A stretch of DNA of 64,000 bases from Aurantimonas sp036549475 (GCF_036549475.1 NZ_JAZHLI010000012.1:1-64000); one strand, 5' to 3'; positions 8,462-18,397 are shown, counted from the stretch's first letter. Program-made: numbers and translations. The notes: generated from the sequence alone by a model not told the origin.

Positions 8462-9036
8462 TCGACACCTCCCGCCCGCTCATCGCCCATGCGCCATCGA
8501 CGGATGCCGGTGTCGCCGAGTCGAAGATTGTCGCGCCGACGGCCGACCCCTTCGTCACCGACGTGAACAACGAACTGGCCGACAAGGGCTTCCTCGTCAC
8601 CTCGACCGAAGACCTCATCCAGTGGGCCCGTACCGGTTCGCTGATGTGGATGACCTTCGGCCTGGCCTGCTGCGCCGTCGAGATGATGCAGATGTCGATG
8701 CCGCGCTACGATGCCGAGCGTTTCGGCTTCGCCCCGCGCGCCTCGCCACGTCAGTCCGACGTGATGATCGTCGCCGGTACGCTGACCAACAAGATGGCCC
8801 CGGCGCTGCGCAAGGTCTACGACCAGATGCCGGAGCCGCGCTACGTCATCTCCATGGGCTCCTGCGCCAATGGCGGCGGCTATTACCACTATTCCTATTC
8901 GGTGGTGCGCGGCTGCGACCGGGTGGTCCCGGTCGACATCTACGTGCCCGGCTGTCCGCCGACCGCCGAAGCGCTGCTCTACGGCGTCCTGCTTCTCCAG
9001 AAGAAGATCCGCCGGACCGGCACAATCGAGCGCTGA
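8452..9036 (+). CDS. nuoB: NADH-quinone oxidoreductase subunit B
   Basis: 194 residues. This subunit carries cluster N2, the last electron donor to quinone; its ligands are visible as the tandem Cys73-Cys74 in LACCAVEMM, Cys138 in MGSCANGGG and Cys168 in VPGCPPT. ATG 8452 is chosen with GGGAG a few bases upstream, rather than a GTG at 8431 deep inside nuoA. It overlaps the nuoA stop by 10 bases. Confidence 0.97.
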   Translation: MGLIDTSRPLIAHAPSTDAGVAESKIVAPTADPFVTDVNNELADKGFLVTSTEDLIQWARTGSLMWMTFGLACCAVEMMQMSMPRYDAERFGFAPRASPRQSDVMIVAGTLTNKMAPALRKVYDQMPEPRYVISMGSCANGGGYYHYSYSVVRGCDRVVPVDIYVPGCPPTAEALLYGVLLLQKKIRRTGTIER

Positions 9037-9044
9037 GGTAAGAG

Positions 9045-9653
9045 ATGATTCGCGAATACGCCACGAAGGATCTGGCCGACTACGTCGCCGAGACGCTCGG
9101 CGACACGCTGATCGAGACGGTCATGGCCTTCGGCGAACTGACGCTGGTCGTGGCTCCGGCCGAGATCGTGCGGGTGATGACCTTCCTGCGGGACGATCCG
9201 CAGACCCAGTTCATCAACCTCACCGACATTTGCGGCGTCGACTATCCCCAGCGCGAGCAGCGTTTCGAGGTCGTGTACCATCTCCTGTCGCCCCGTCAGA
9301 ACCAGCGCATCCGCATCAAGGTCCGCACCACCGAGGACGCGCCCGTGCCCTCGATCACCGGGGTCTTCTCCGGCGCCGACTGGTTCGAGCGCGAGGCCTA
9401 TGATTTCTACGGCATCCTGTTCACCGGACATCCCGACCTGCGCCGCATCCTCACCGACTACGGTTTCGAGGGCTATCCGCTGCGCAAGGACTTCCCGTTG
9501 ACCGGCTTCGTCGAGGTCCATTACGACGAGGCCAAGAAGCAGGTCGTCTACGAGCCGGTCGAACTGCGGCAGGAGTTCCGCAATTTCGACTTCCTGTCCC
9601 CCTGGGAGGGGACGGAGTATGCTCTGCCGGGAGACGAGAAGGCCAAGCAGTAG
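9045..9653 (+). CDS. nuoC: NADH-quinone oxidoreductase subunit C
   Basis: 202 residues, a stand-alone NuoC rather than a NuoCD fusion. The family signature is visible as WFEREAYDFYG at about 129-139, followed by HPDLRRILTDYGFEG and PLRKDFPL. It is a peripheral-arm subunit near the quinone site. It starts 8 bases after nuoB, with GAGGTAAGAG as the ribosome site. Unusually, nuoD does not follow directly: a GFA-family gene lies between. Confidence 0.96.
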   Translation: MIREYATKDLADYVAETLGDTLIETVMAFGELTLVVAPAEIVRVMTFLRDDPQTQFINLTDICGVDYPQREQRFEVVYHLLSPRQNQRIRIKVRTTEDAPVPSITGVFSGADWFEREAYDFYGILFTGHPDLRRILTDYGFEGYPLRKDFPLTGFVEVHYDEAKKQVVYEPVELRQEFRNFDFLSPWEGTEYALPGDEKAKQ

Positions 9654-9667
9654 CACGGGAGCGTGTG

Positions 9668-10105
9668 ATGGGGACCAAGCGGCTTCAGGCGAAATGCCTG
9701 TGTGGTGGCGTGCGGATCGACGCCAATTTCGAGAAGGTGGAAGTCGGCGTCTGTCATTGCGAAACGTGCCGTCGCTGGACGGCGGGGCCCTTCATGGCAA
9801 TCGACGGCGCCAGCAATGTCGTCGCCGCGGGGACCGACCTGATCGAAACGTACCAGTCGTCGGGATGGGGCGAGCGCGGCTTCTGCCGGGTCTGCGGCAC
9901 GTCGCTCTTCTGGCGCAGCAAGGACGGCGAGCATTACGCGATGTCGGCGATGCTGTTCGACGGGCTGGGTGATGTCCGGCTGACGCAGGAGATCTTCATC
10001 GACTCGAAGCCGTCCTGGTACGCCTTCGCCAACGAGACCGAAAAAATGACGGGCGCCGAGTTCTTCGCGCAATTCGCGCCGCAGCAGGAAACGCCGAATG
10101 GCTGA
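9668..10105 (+). CDS. GFA family zinc-binding protein inside the nuo operon
   Basis: 145 residues of the CENP-V/GFA fold. The zinc ligands are complete: CLC (Cys10, Cys12), CHCETC (Cys29, Cys31, Cys34) and CRVC (Cys73, Cys76). The founding family member was described as a glutathione-formaldehyde activating enzyme, but the function of most members is unproven. ATG 9668 has GGGAG 6 bases upstream. It begins 14 bases after nuoC and its last 8 bases overlap the start of nuoD, so it is co-transcribed and probably translationally coupled to complex I genes. No link between GFA proteins and complex I is established; the coupling may be accidental. Confidence 0.85.
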   Translation: MGTKRLQAKCLCGGVRIDANFEKVEVGVCHCETCRRWTAGPFMAIDGASNVVAAGTDLIETYQSSGWGERGFCRVCGTSLFWRSKDGEHYAMSAMLFDGLGDVRLTQEIFIDSKPSWYAFANETEKMTGAEFFAQFAPQQETPNG

Positions 10106-11288
10106 GATCGACGTCCGCAACTTCAACATCAATTTCGGCCCCCAGCATCCGGCGGCGCACGGCGTGCTGCGGCTGGTGGTCGAACTCGACGGCGAAGTCG
10201 TCGAGCGGGTCGATCCGCATATCGGGCTCCTGCACCGGGGCACAGAGAAGCTGATCGAGCACAAGACCTATCTGCAGGCGATCCCCTATTTCGACCGCCT
10301 CGACTACGTCGCGCCGATGAATCAGGAGCATGCCTTCTGCCTGGCGATCGAGCGGCTCACCGGCGTCGAGGTGCCCAAGCGCGGCCAGCTGATCCGGGTC
10401 CTGTATTCCGAGATCGGCCGCATCCTCTCGCATCTTCTCAACGTGACCACCCAGGCGATGGACGTAGGCGCGCTGACGCCGCCGCTCTGGGGCTTCGAGG
10501 AACGCGAGAAGCTGATGGTCTTCTACGAGCGTGCTTCGGGCTCGCGCCTGCATGCGGCCTATTTCCGTCCCGGCGGTGTGCACACCGACCTGCCGCAGCA
10601 GCTCATCGAGGATATCGGCGCCTGGTGCGACCCGTTCCTCAAGGTCTGCGACGACATCGAAGGCCTGCTCACCGAGAATCGCATCTTCAAGCAGCGCAAT
10701 GTCGACATCGGTGTGGTGGGTATCGACGACGCCTGGGCGATGGGCTTTTCGGGCGTGATGATCCGCGGCTCGGGCGTGGCATGGGACCTGCGCAAGTCGC
10801 AGCCTTACGAATGCTACGACGAGATGGATTTCGACATCCCGATCGGCAAGAACGGCGACTGCTACGATCGCTACCTGATCCGCATGATCGAGATGCGCGA
10901 ATCGGTGAAGATCATGAAGCAGTGCATCGCGCAGCTGACCGGCGAGCACCGCACCGGCCCGGTCTCGGCGACCGAAGGCAAGATCGTGCCGCCCAAGCGC
11001 GGCCAGATGAAGCGCTCGATGGAGGCGCTCATCCATCACTTCAAGCTCTACACCGAAGGCTTCCACGTCCCCGAGGGCGAGGTCTATGCGGCCGTCGAGG
11101 CACCGAAGGGCGAGTTCGGCGTCTATCTGGTCGCCGACGGCACCAACAAGCCGTATCGCTGCAAGATCAAGGCGCCGGGCTTTGCCCATCTGCAGGCGAT
11201 GGATATGCTGTGCCGCGGGCATATGCTGGCCGACGTGTCGGCGATCCTCGGTACGCTGGATATTGTGTTCGGCGAAGTCGATCGGTGA
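10098..11288 (+). CDS. nuoD: NADH-quinone oxidoreductase subunit D
   Basis: 396 residues, related to the large subunit of NiFe hydrogenases but without metal ligands. Signatures include NFGPQHPAAHGVLR near residue 15, HRGTEKLIE near 50 and a C-terminal GTLDIVFGEVDR. With NuoB it forms the quinone-binding pocket. It overlaps the upstream GFA gene by 8 bases. A 219-base gap follows before nuoE, the longest inside the operon. Confidence 0.97.
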   Translation: MAEIDVRNFNINFGPQHPAAHGVLRLVVELDGEVVERVDPHIGLLHRGTEKLIEHKTYLQAIPYFDRLDYVAPMNQEHAFCLAIERLTGVEVPKRGQLIRVLYSEIGRILSHLLNVTTQAMDVGALTPPLWGFEEREKLMVFYERASGSRLHAAYFRPGGVHTDLPQQLIEDIGAWCDPFLKVCDDIEGLLTENRIFKQRNVDIGVVGIDDAWAMGFSGVMIRGSGVAWDLRKSQPYECYDEMDFDIPIGKNGDCYDRYLIRMIEMRESVKIMKQCIAQLTGEHRTGPVSATEGKIVPPKRGQMKRSMEALIHHFKLYTEGFHVPEGEVYAAVEAPKGEFGVYLVADGTNKPYRCKIKAPGFAHLQAMDMLCRGHMLADVSAILGTLDIVFGEVDR

Positions 11289-11478
11289 TTCGACCGGCAG
11301 TGCGCCGCTCGGTGAGTCCCGATGACGCAGGCGCCGCACGACGCTCTCATCGATCCGTCGCGGGCATGTCCCGCGGCGGCGAGTATCGAGGAAAACCGCG
11401 CATTTGACGGGTTGTCGATGCGGCTTCTGGCCACTGGCCTTTTGCGGTTCGTGTGATAGAACGCGCCGCAACATAGCA

Positions 11479-11496
11479 TGTTGAACTGGTTCTAAA
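11479..11496. promoter_or_regulatory. Imperfect palindrome upstream of nuoE, possible iron-control element
   Basis: TGTTGAACTGGTTCTAAA lies 11 bases before the nuoE start in the 219-base gap after nuoD. The inner GAAC-TG-GTTC is a perfect inverted repeat, and the right half GTTCTAAA resembles the half-site bound by the rhizobial iron regulator Irr. The left half differs at two positions. I infer a possible iron-dependent operator; this is weak without a binding model. Confidence 0.35.
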
Positions 11497-11507
11497 GTCG
11501 AGGTCCG

Positions 11508-12971
11508 ATGTCTGTCAGGCGTCTCGCGGACGATTCCATCCAGCCTCACGGCTTCGCCTTCTCCGAGGAAAATGCGGCCTGGGCACAGGCGACGATCCGC
11601 AAGTATCCGGCGGAGCGCCAGCAGTCGGCCGTGATCCCGTTGCTCATGCGGGCGCAGGACCAGGATGGCTGGGTCACCAAGGCCGCGATCGAGCATGTCG
11701 CCGACATGCTGGCGATGCCGCTGATCCGCGTCCTCGAGGTCGCGACCTTCTACACGCAGTTCCAGCTCAAGCCGGTCGGCACCCGCGCCCACATCCAGCT
11801 GTGCGGCACGACGCCCTGCATGCTGCGTGGCGCCGAGGACCTGAAGGCGGTCTGCCGCTCGAAGATCCATGCGGAGCCATTCCACCGCAACGAAGCCGGC
11901 ACGTTGTCCTGGGAAGAGGTCGAATGCCTCGGTGCCTGCGTCAACGCGCCGATGGTCATGGTTTTCCACGACACCTACGAAGACCTGACGCCCGAGCGGC
12001 TGGAAGAGATCATCGACGCATTCGAGGCCGGTCGCGGCGCCGACGTGACCCCGGGCCCGCAGAACGGTCGCCACCAGTCGGCGCCGCTCGGCGGCCTGAC
12101 CACGCTCAAGGGCGACTATGACGATCTGATCGCCGATCGGAAATCCGAGGGCGGTCCCGCCAACGGTGCGCCGGCGCAAGGGGCCGGGGCAGGGCAGGCC
12201 GTCTCGTCGCTATCCAAGGCCGGGCGCCCGGATACGGCCGCGGCCGAGACCGATCCGTCGATTTCAGCAGCCGGCAAGGCCGACGAGGCCAATGCCCCGA
12301 AGGGCACCGAGAGCGAAGAGAGCGACGAACTGCTCGCCGAGGCAGGGCCCGGCGCGGGCCATACCGGTGGTGCGCGCGAAGGCGCGACCGGCGAGGCGGA
12401 CCGCGATGCCGCGGAAGCCGATCAGGTCTCGGCCGATTCTCCGAATGCCGACGTCTCGACGGCGGGCAATCTCGCGGCCAAGGAAGGCACCGCCGAGGCT
12501 GCCGTGGTCCGCGACGAGCGCCGGCCAGGCGATGTGCCGGGGAACCAGACCCGCGACGGCGAAGCGGTCGATCTGACCGGCCGCGACCAGGTGTCGCCCG
12601 GCACACCGGAGGCGCTTCGGTCCGATACGGCCGACACCAGTTCGGGGCCCGGCAATGCCGACCACTTTGCCAGCGAGGCCGAGCCCGCTGCCGCACCGGC
12701 CGAAGTCGGCGTCAAGCCTGCCGATCTCCTGGACGCGCCCCAGGGCGCCAAGGACGATCTCAAGCGCATCAAGGGTGTCGGACCCGTCATCGAGGGGCGG
12801 CTGAACGGCCTTGGCGTATTCCATTTCCGGCAGATCGCCGAATGGCGACCGGCCGAGCTGATCTGGATCGACGATTATTTGAACTTCCGCGGCCGCGCGG
12901 TGCGCGAAGGCTGGATTGAGCAGGCGAAGGAACTGGTAAGCTCCTCGTCTTCCGGTTCGGGCCAGCGCTGA
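11508..12971 (+). CDS. nuoE: NADH-quinone oxidoreductase subunit E with long C-terminal extension
   Basis: 487 residues against about 160-220 for ordinary NuoE. Residues 1-190 are the thioredoxin-like [2Fe-2S] domain holding cluster N1a: Cys99 and Cys104 (CGTTPC), Cys140 and Cys144 (CLGAC). Residues of about 215-405 are a low-complexity linker rich in Ala, Glu, Asp and Gly. The end, from 407, contains DDLKRIKGVGPVIEGRLN and reads as a helix-hairpin-helix domain of the kind found in DNA-binding or ribosomal-protein-like modules. It works with NuoF as the NADH dehydrogenase tip. The extension's role is unknown. Confidence 0.94.
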   Translation: MSVRRLADDSIQPHGFAFSEENAAWAQATIRKYPAERQQSAVIPLLMRAQDQDGWVTKAAIEHVADMLAMPLIRVLEVATFYTQFQLKPVGTRAHIQLCGTTPCMLRGAEDLKAVCRSKIHAEPFHRNEAGTLSWEEVECLGACVNAPMVMVFHDTYEDLTPERLEEIIDAFEAGRGADVTPGPQNGRHQSAPLGGLTTLKGDYDDLIADRKSEGGPANGAPAQGAGAGQAVSSLSKAGRPDTAAAETDPSISAAGKADEANAPKGTESEESDELLAEAGPGAGHTGGAREGATGEADRDAAEADQVSADSPNADVSTAGNLAAKEGTAEAAVVRDERRPGDVPGNQTRDGEAVDLTGRDQVSPGTPEALRSDTADTSSGPGNADHFASEAEPAAAPAEVGVKPADLLDAPQGAKDDLKRIKGVGPVIEGRLNGLGVFHFRQIAEWRPAELIWIDDYLNFRGRAVREGWIEQAKELVSSSSSGSGQR

Positions 12972-12991
12972 TGCGTGCGAGGAGAATCTAG

Positions 12992-14296
<1,305 letters not shown>

Positions 14297-14317
14297 CGCG
14301 TGATGGGAGGCACTGGC

Positions 14318-14527
14318 ATGAGTGACGGACCCGACAATCTGGTGCTCGCGATGCTGCGCCGAATGGACGGCAAGCTCGATCGCGGCCTGGAAGAACTGCA
14401 CGACATCAAGGTGCGGCAGACAGCCGTCGAAGAGAACATGGCCGGCGTTCACCGCCGCATCGATCGTCTGGACGAGCGGTTCCAGCGGGTTGAGCGGCGT
14501 CTTGAGCTGACCGAAGCGACACGTTGA
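14318..14527 (+). CDS. Small coiled-coil protein between nuoF and nuoG
   Basis: 69 residues (MSDGPDNLVLAMLRRMDGKL at the start). Almost the whole chain is charged and helical with heptad-like spacing, ending in IDRLDERFQRVERRLELTEATR-type repeats, so a coiled coil is likely. ATG 14318 is chosen because GGGAGG lies 7 bases upstream; a GTG at 14300 precedes that site. It sits 21 bases after nuoF and 10 before nuoG, so it is in the operon. I do not recognise it as a known complex I subunit. Confidence 0.75.
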   Translation: MSDGPDNLVLAMLRRMDGKLDRGLEELHDIKVRQTAVEENMAGVHRRIDRLDERFQRVERRLELTEATR

Positions 14528-14537
14528 GAAGAAGCTG

Positions 14538-16613
14538 ATGACCAAGCTCAAAGTCGACGGCAGGGAAATCGAGGTCCCCGATCACTACACGCTGTTGCAG
14601 GCGTGCGAGGAGGCCGGCGCCGAGATTCCGCGGTTCTGCTTCCATGAGCGGCTGTCGATTGCCGGCAATTGCCGCATGTGCCTCGTCGAGGTGAAGGGCG
14701 GACCACCCAAACCTGCCGCGTCCTGCGCCATGGGTGTGCGCGACCTGCGGCCCGGACCCGAGGGCCAGTTGCCGGAAGTCTTCACGACCACGCCGATGGT
14801 CAAGAAGGCCCGCGAAGGCGTGATGGAATTCTTGCTGATCAACCACCCGCTGGATTGCCCGATCTGCGATCAGGGCGGCGAGTGCGACCTGCAGGACCAG
14901 GCCATGGCCTATGGCGTCGACAGCTCGCGCTACCAGGAGAACAAGCGCGCCGTCGAGGACAAGTACATCGGCCCGCTGGTCAAGACGATCATGACGCGCT
15001 GCATCCACTGCACGCGCTGCGTCCGCTTCACCACGGAGATCGCCGGCATTTCCGAACTCGGCCTGGTCGGCCGCGGCGAGGACGCCGAGATCACCACCTT
15101 CCTCGAGCAGGCGATGACCTCCGAGCTGCAGGGCAACGTCATCGACCTGTGCCCGGTCGGCGCGCTGACCTCGCGGCCATATGCCTTCCAGGCCCGGCCC
15201 TGGGAGCTGTCCAAGACCGAGACGATCGACGTGATGGATGCGGTCGGCTCCAACATCCGCGTCGATACCCGTGGCCGCGAAGTGATGCGGATCCTGCCGC
15301 GCATCAACGAGGATATCAACGAGGAGTGGATCTCCGACAAGACCCGCTTCGTCTGGGACGGCCTGCGCACCCAGCGCCTCGACAAGCCCTATGTGCGCGA
15401 GAACGGCCGGCTGCGTTCGGCCAGCTGGCAGGAAGCCTTCGCCGCGATCCAGGCCAAGGTCGACGGCGTCGCGGGCGAGCGCATCGGCGCCATCGCCGGC
15501 GACCTGGCCGCGGTGGAGGAGATGTGGGCGCTCAAGCGCCTGACGGCCGAGCTCGGCTCGACCAGCCTCGACTGCCGCCAGGATGGCGCCATGCTCGATC
15601 CTGCGGACGGCCGGGCATCCTACCTGTTCAACACCACCATCGCCGGCATCGAGGATGCCGACGCGCTGCTGATCGTCGGCTCCAACCCGCGCTTCGAGGC
15701 GTCGGTGCTCAACGCCCGCATCCGCAAGCGTTGGCGCATGGGCGGCTTCCCGATCGGCGTCGTCGGCGAGAACGCCGACCTGCGCTACGACACCACCTAT
15801 CTCGGCGCCGGCGCCGAGACGCTGTCCGACCTCGAAGGCGCCAGCCAGGGCTTCTTCGAGGCGCTGAAGAAAGCCGAGCGTCCGATGATCATCGTGGGGC
15901 AGGGCGTCCTGGCCGGCGAGAACGGTGCCGAAGTGCTGGCCTCGCTCGCGGCCCTGTCGCGCGAGATCGGCGCGGTCACCGAGGGTTGGAACGGCTTCAA
16001 CGTCCTGCATTCGGCCGCATCGCGCGTCGGCGGCCTGGACATCGGCTTCGTGCCGGGCCAGGGCGGCAGCAACTTTGCCGAGATGGCCAGCGGCTCGGTC
16101 GAGATCCTGTTCAACCTGGGCGCCGACGAGGTCGAGATCGCCCCGGGGGCCTTCGTCGTCTATATCGGCACCCATGGTGACCGCGGCGCCCATCGCGCCG
16201 ACGTCATCCTGCCCGGCGCCGCCTATACGGAAAAGTCCGGCACCTGGGTCAATGTCGAGGGACGCGCCCAGACAGGCAGCCGTTCCGGCTTCCCGCCGGG
16301 CGATGCCCGCGAGGATTGGGCGATCATCCGGGCTCTGTCCGCGGTGCTTGGGCGCACGCTCGGATTCGACTCGCTTGCGGCGCTGCGGAGCGAGATGTAC
16401 CAGTCGCATCCATGGATGCGCAGCGATCGGATCGAGCCGGCGGATGCGGCGGCCATCACGCGCCTGGCAGACCGCGCCGGAACGCTGAAAGGCGGCAGCT
16501 TCGCCTCCCGGATCGGCGATTTCTACCTGACCAATCCCATCGCCCGTGCGTCGAAGGTCATGGCCGAGTGCTCGCAGCTCGCCAATGCCGAGCACCTGGA
16601 AGCAGCGGAATAA
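14538..16613 (+). CDS. nuoG: NADH-quinone oxidoreductase subunit G
   Basis: 691 residues, the largest peripheral subunit, with three Fe-S sites visible. N1b: Cys34, Cys45, Cys48, Cys63. The His-Cys3 cluster: His103, Cys107, Cys110, Cys116. N4: Cys155, Cys158, Cys161 and Cys205. The rest is a molybdopterin-oxidoreductase-like domain that has lost its cofactor. No further four-Cys motif for the extra N7 cluster of enterobacteria is apparent. It starts 10 bases after the small coiled-coil gene. Confidence 0.96.
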   Translation: MTKLKVDGREIEVPDHYTLLQACEEAGAEIPRFCFHERLSIAGNCRMCLVEVKGGPPKPAASCAMGVRDLRPGPEGQLPEVFTTTPMVKKAREGVMEFLLINHPLDCPICDQGGECDLQDQAMAYGVDSSRYQENKRAVEDKYIGPLVKTIMTRCIHCTRCVRFTTEIAGISELGLVGRGEDAEITTFLEQAMTSELQGNVIDLCPVGALTSRPYAFQARPWELSKTETIDVMDAVGSNIRVDTRGREVMRILPRINEDINEEWISDKTRFVWDGLRTQRLDKPYVRENGRLRSASWQEAFAAIQAKVDGVAGERIGAIAGDLAAVEEMWALKRLTAELGSTSLDCRQDGAMLDPADGRASYLFNTTIAGIEDADALLIVGSNPRFEASVLNARIRKRWRMGGFPIGVVGENADLRYDTTYLGAGAETLSDLEGASQGFFEALKKAERPMIIVGQGVLAGENGAEVLASLAALSREIGAVTEGWNGFNVLHSAASRVGGLDIGFVPGQGGSNFAEMASGSVEILFNLGADEVEIAPGAFVVYIGTHGDRGAHRADVILPGAAYTEKSGTWVNVEGRAQTGSRSGFPPGDAREDWAIIRALSAVLGRTLGFDSLAALRSEMYQSHPWMRSDRIEPADAAAITRLADRAGTLKGGSFASRIGDFYLTNPIARASKVMAECSQLANAEHLEAAE

Positions 16614-16625
16614 GGACGGCTGGCA

Positions 16626-17681
16626 GTGGCTGAATTCACCTCCCTCTATCTCTGGCCGGGTCTCATCATCCTGGCGCAGAGCGTCCTGTTCCTGGTCGTG
16701 CTCCTGGTGCTGGTCGCCTACATCCTGCTGGCCGATCGCAAGATCTGGGCGGCGGTGCAGTTGCGCCGCGGCCCGAACGTGGTCGGACCCTGGGGGCTGT
16801 TCCAGTCCTTCGCCGATCTCTTGAAGTTCGTCCTCAAGGAGCCGGTGGTTCCCGCCAGCTCCGACAAGATCGTGTTCCTGCTGGCGCCGCTGGTGGCGGT
16901 GACCCTGGCGCTCGCGACCTTCGCGGTGATCCCGGTGTCCCTCGGCTGGGTGATCGCCGACATCAACATCGGCATTCTCTACGTCTTCGCGATCTCCTCG
17001 CTGGAGGTCTACGGCGTGATCATGGGCGGCTGGGCGTCGAACTCGAAATACGCCTTCCTCGGCGCCCTGCGCTCGGCCGCGCAGATGGTGTCCTACGAAG
17101 TCTCGATCGGCTTCGTCATCGTTACCGTGCTCCTGTGCGTCGGATCGCTCAACCTCACCGATATCGTGCTGGCCCAGTACACCGGCCTCGGCACCATGAT
17201 CGGGCTGCCGAGCAGCTTCCTCGACTGGCACTGGCTCGGCCTGTTCCCGATGTTCGTGATCTTCTTCATCTCGGCGCTGGCCGAGACGAACCGGCCGCCC
17301 TTCGATCTCCCGGAAGCTGAATCCGAGCTCGTCGCCGGCTTCATGGTCGAGTATGGCTCGACCCCGTACATGATGTTCATGCTGGGCGAGTACGCTGCCA
17401 TCACCCTGATGTGCTGCCTGATGACCATCCTGTTCATGGGTGGATGGCTGCCGCCGTTCGATTTTGCACCGTTCACCTGGGTTCCGGGCTTCATCTGGTT
17501 CATGGCCAAGGTCGCGCTGGCGTTCTTCATGTTCGCCATGGTCAAGGCCTTCGTCCCGCGCTACCGCTACGACCAGCTCATGCGCCTGGGCTGGAAGGTC
17601 TTCCTGCCGATCTCGCTGGCGATGGTGGTGATCGTCGCCTTCGTGCTGCAGCTGATGGGCTGGGGCGCGGCGGCCGTATGA
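16626..17681 (+). CDS. nuoH: NADH-quinone oxidoreductase subunit H
   Basis: 351 residues with about eight membrane helices, the link between the quinone site and the proton pumps. Signatures: ADRKIWAAVQLRRGPNVVGP at 36-55 and ETNRPPFDLPEAESELVAGF near 219-238. GTG at 16626 is the start, 12 bases after nuoG. Its stop overlaps the following start in ATGA. Confidence 0.97.
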   Translation: MAEFTSLYLWPGLIILAQSVLFLVVLLVLVAYILLADRKIWAAVQLRRGPNVVGPWGLFQSFADLLKFVLKEPVVPASSDKIVFLLAPLVAVTLALATFAVIPVSLGWVIADINIGILYVFAISSLEVYGVIMGGWASNSKYAFLGALRSAAQMVSYEVSIGFVIVTVLLCVGSLNLTDIVLAQYTGLGTMIGLPSSFLDWHWLGLFPMFVIFFISALAETNRPPFDLPEAESELVAGFMVEYGSTPYMMFMLGEYAAITLMCCLMTILFMGGWLPPFDFAPFTWVPGFIWFMAKVALAFFMFAMVKAFVPRYRYDQLMRLGWKVFLPISLAMVVIVAFVLQLMGWGAAAV

Positions 17682-17899
17682 TGGGACCCGCGATCATCGG
17701 AGCGCTGGCCGGACTTGTCCTGGGGATCGTCGATTTCGTCATTCTCGGCTATGTCCGCGACAGCCGTGCGCGCAAGCGCGGCGGCGCGGCCGATCCGGCT
17801 GGCCTGGCCTTCGATGTCGCACGCTACTCGCAGCTTGTTCTGTTTCCGGTCGTCGGCTGGTTCGCCGCGCCGATCATCGCCTCGAATCTGGGAGGCTAG
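17678..17899 (+). CDS. Small two-helix membrane protein between nuoH and nuoI
   Basis: 73 residues with two hydrophobic spans (about 4-26 and 50-70) separated by a basic loop, DSRARKRGG. It starts in the ATGA overlap with the nuoH stop, so translation is coupled, and ends 6 bases before nuoI. I do not recognise it as one of the fourteen core or the known alphaproteobacterial accessory subunits. It could be a small accessory membrane subunit or assembly aid; that is inference from position and shape alone. Confidence 0.75.
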   Translation: MMGPAIIGALAGLVLGIVDFVILGYVRDSRARKRGGAADPAGLAFDVARYSQLVLFPVVGWFAAPIIASNLGG

Positions 17900-17905
17900 A
17901 GCCCC

Positions 17906-18397
17906 ATGAGCGCCATTGCACAGACCGTCCGGTCCCTGTTCCTCATCGAATTCGTCAAGGCCATGGGCCTGTCGATGCGCTATTTCTTCGCGCCCAAGGC
18001 GACGGTGAACTATCCGTTCGAGAAGGGGCCGCAAAGCCCGCGCTTCCGCGGCGAACACGCCTTGCGCCGCTATCCCAACGGACAGGAGCGTTGCATCGCC
18101 TGCAAGCTGTGCGAGGCGATCTGCCCGGCCCAGGCGATCACCATCGAGGCCGGCCCGCGCCGCAACGACGGCACCCGCCGCACGGTGCGTTACGACCTCG
18201 ACATGGTGAAGTGCATCTACTGCGGCTTCTGCCAGGAAGCCTGCCCGGTCGACGCCATCGTCGAGGGGCCGAATTTCGAGTTCTCTACGGAGACTCGCGA
18301 GGAACTCTACTACGACAAGCAGAAACTGCTCGATAACGGCGATCGCTGGGAGCGCGAGATCGCGCGCAACATTGCGCTCGACGCGCCTTACCGGTAA
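17906..18397 (+). CDS. nuoI: NADH-quinone oxidoreductase subunit I
   Basis: 163 residues with two bacterial ferredoxin motifs that hold clusters N6a and N6b: Cys63, Cys66, Cys69, Cys73 (CIACKLCEAIC) and Cys103, Cys106, Cys109, Cys113 (CIYCGFCQEAC). The N-terminal amphipathic helix touches the membrane. The following 139 bases to nuoJ contain no gene. Confidence 0.97.
   Translation: MSAIAQTVRSLFLIEFVKAMGLSMRYFFAPKATVNYPFEKGPQSPRFRGEHALRRYPNGQERCIACKLCEAICPAQAITIEAGPRRNDGTRRTVRYDLDMVKCIYCGFCQEACPVDAIVEGPNFEFSTETREELYYDKQKLLDNGDRWEREIARNIALDAPYR

Noticed and set aside
9996..12179. A 727-residue open frame on the minus strand opposite nuoD and nuoE
   Set aside because: It is the antisense shadow of GC-rich codons in real genes; its composition is dominated by Arg, His, Asp and Ala and it has no recognisable fold.
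14406..17231. A 941-residue open frame on the minus strand opposite nuoG and nuoH
   Set aside because: Same antisense effect; it crosses two certain genes and shows no domain or ribosome site.
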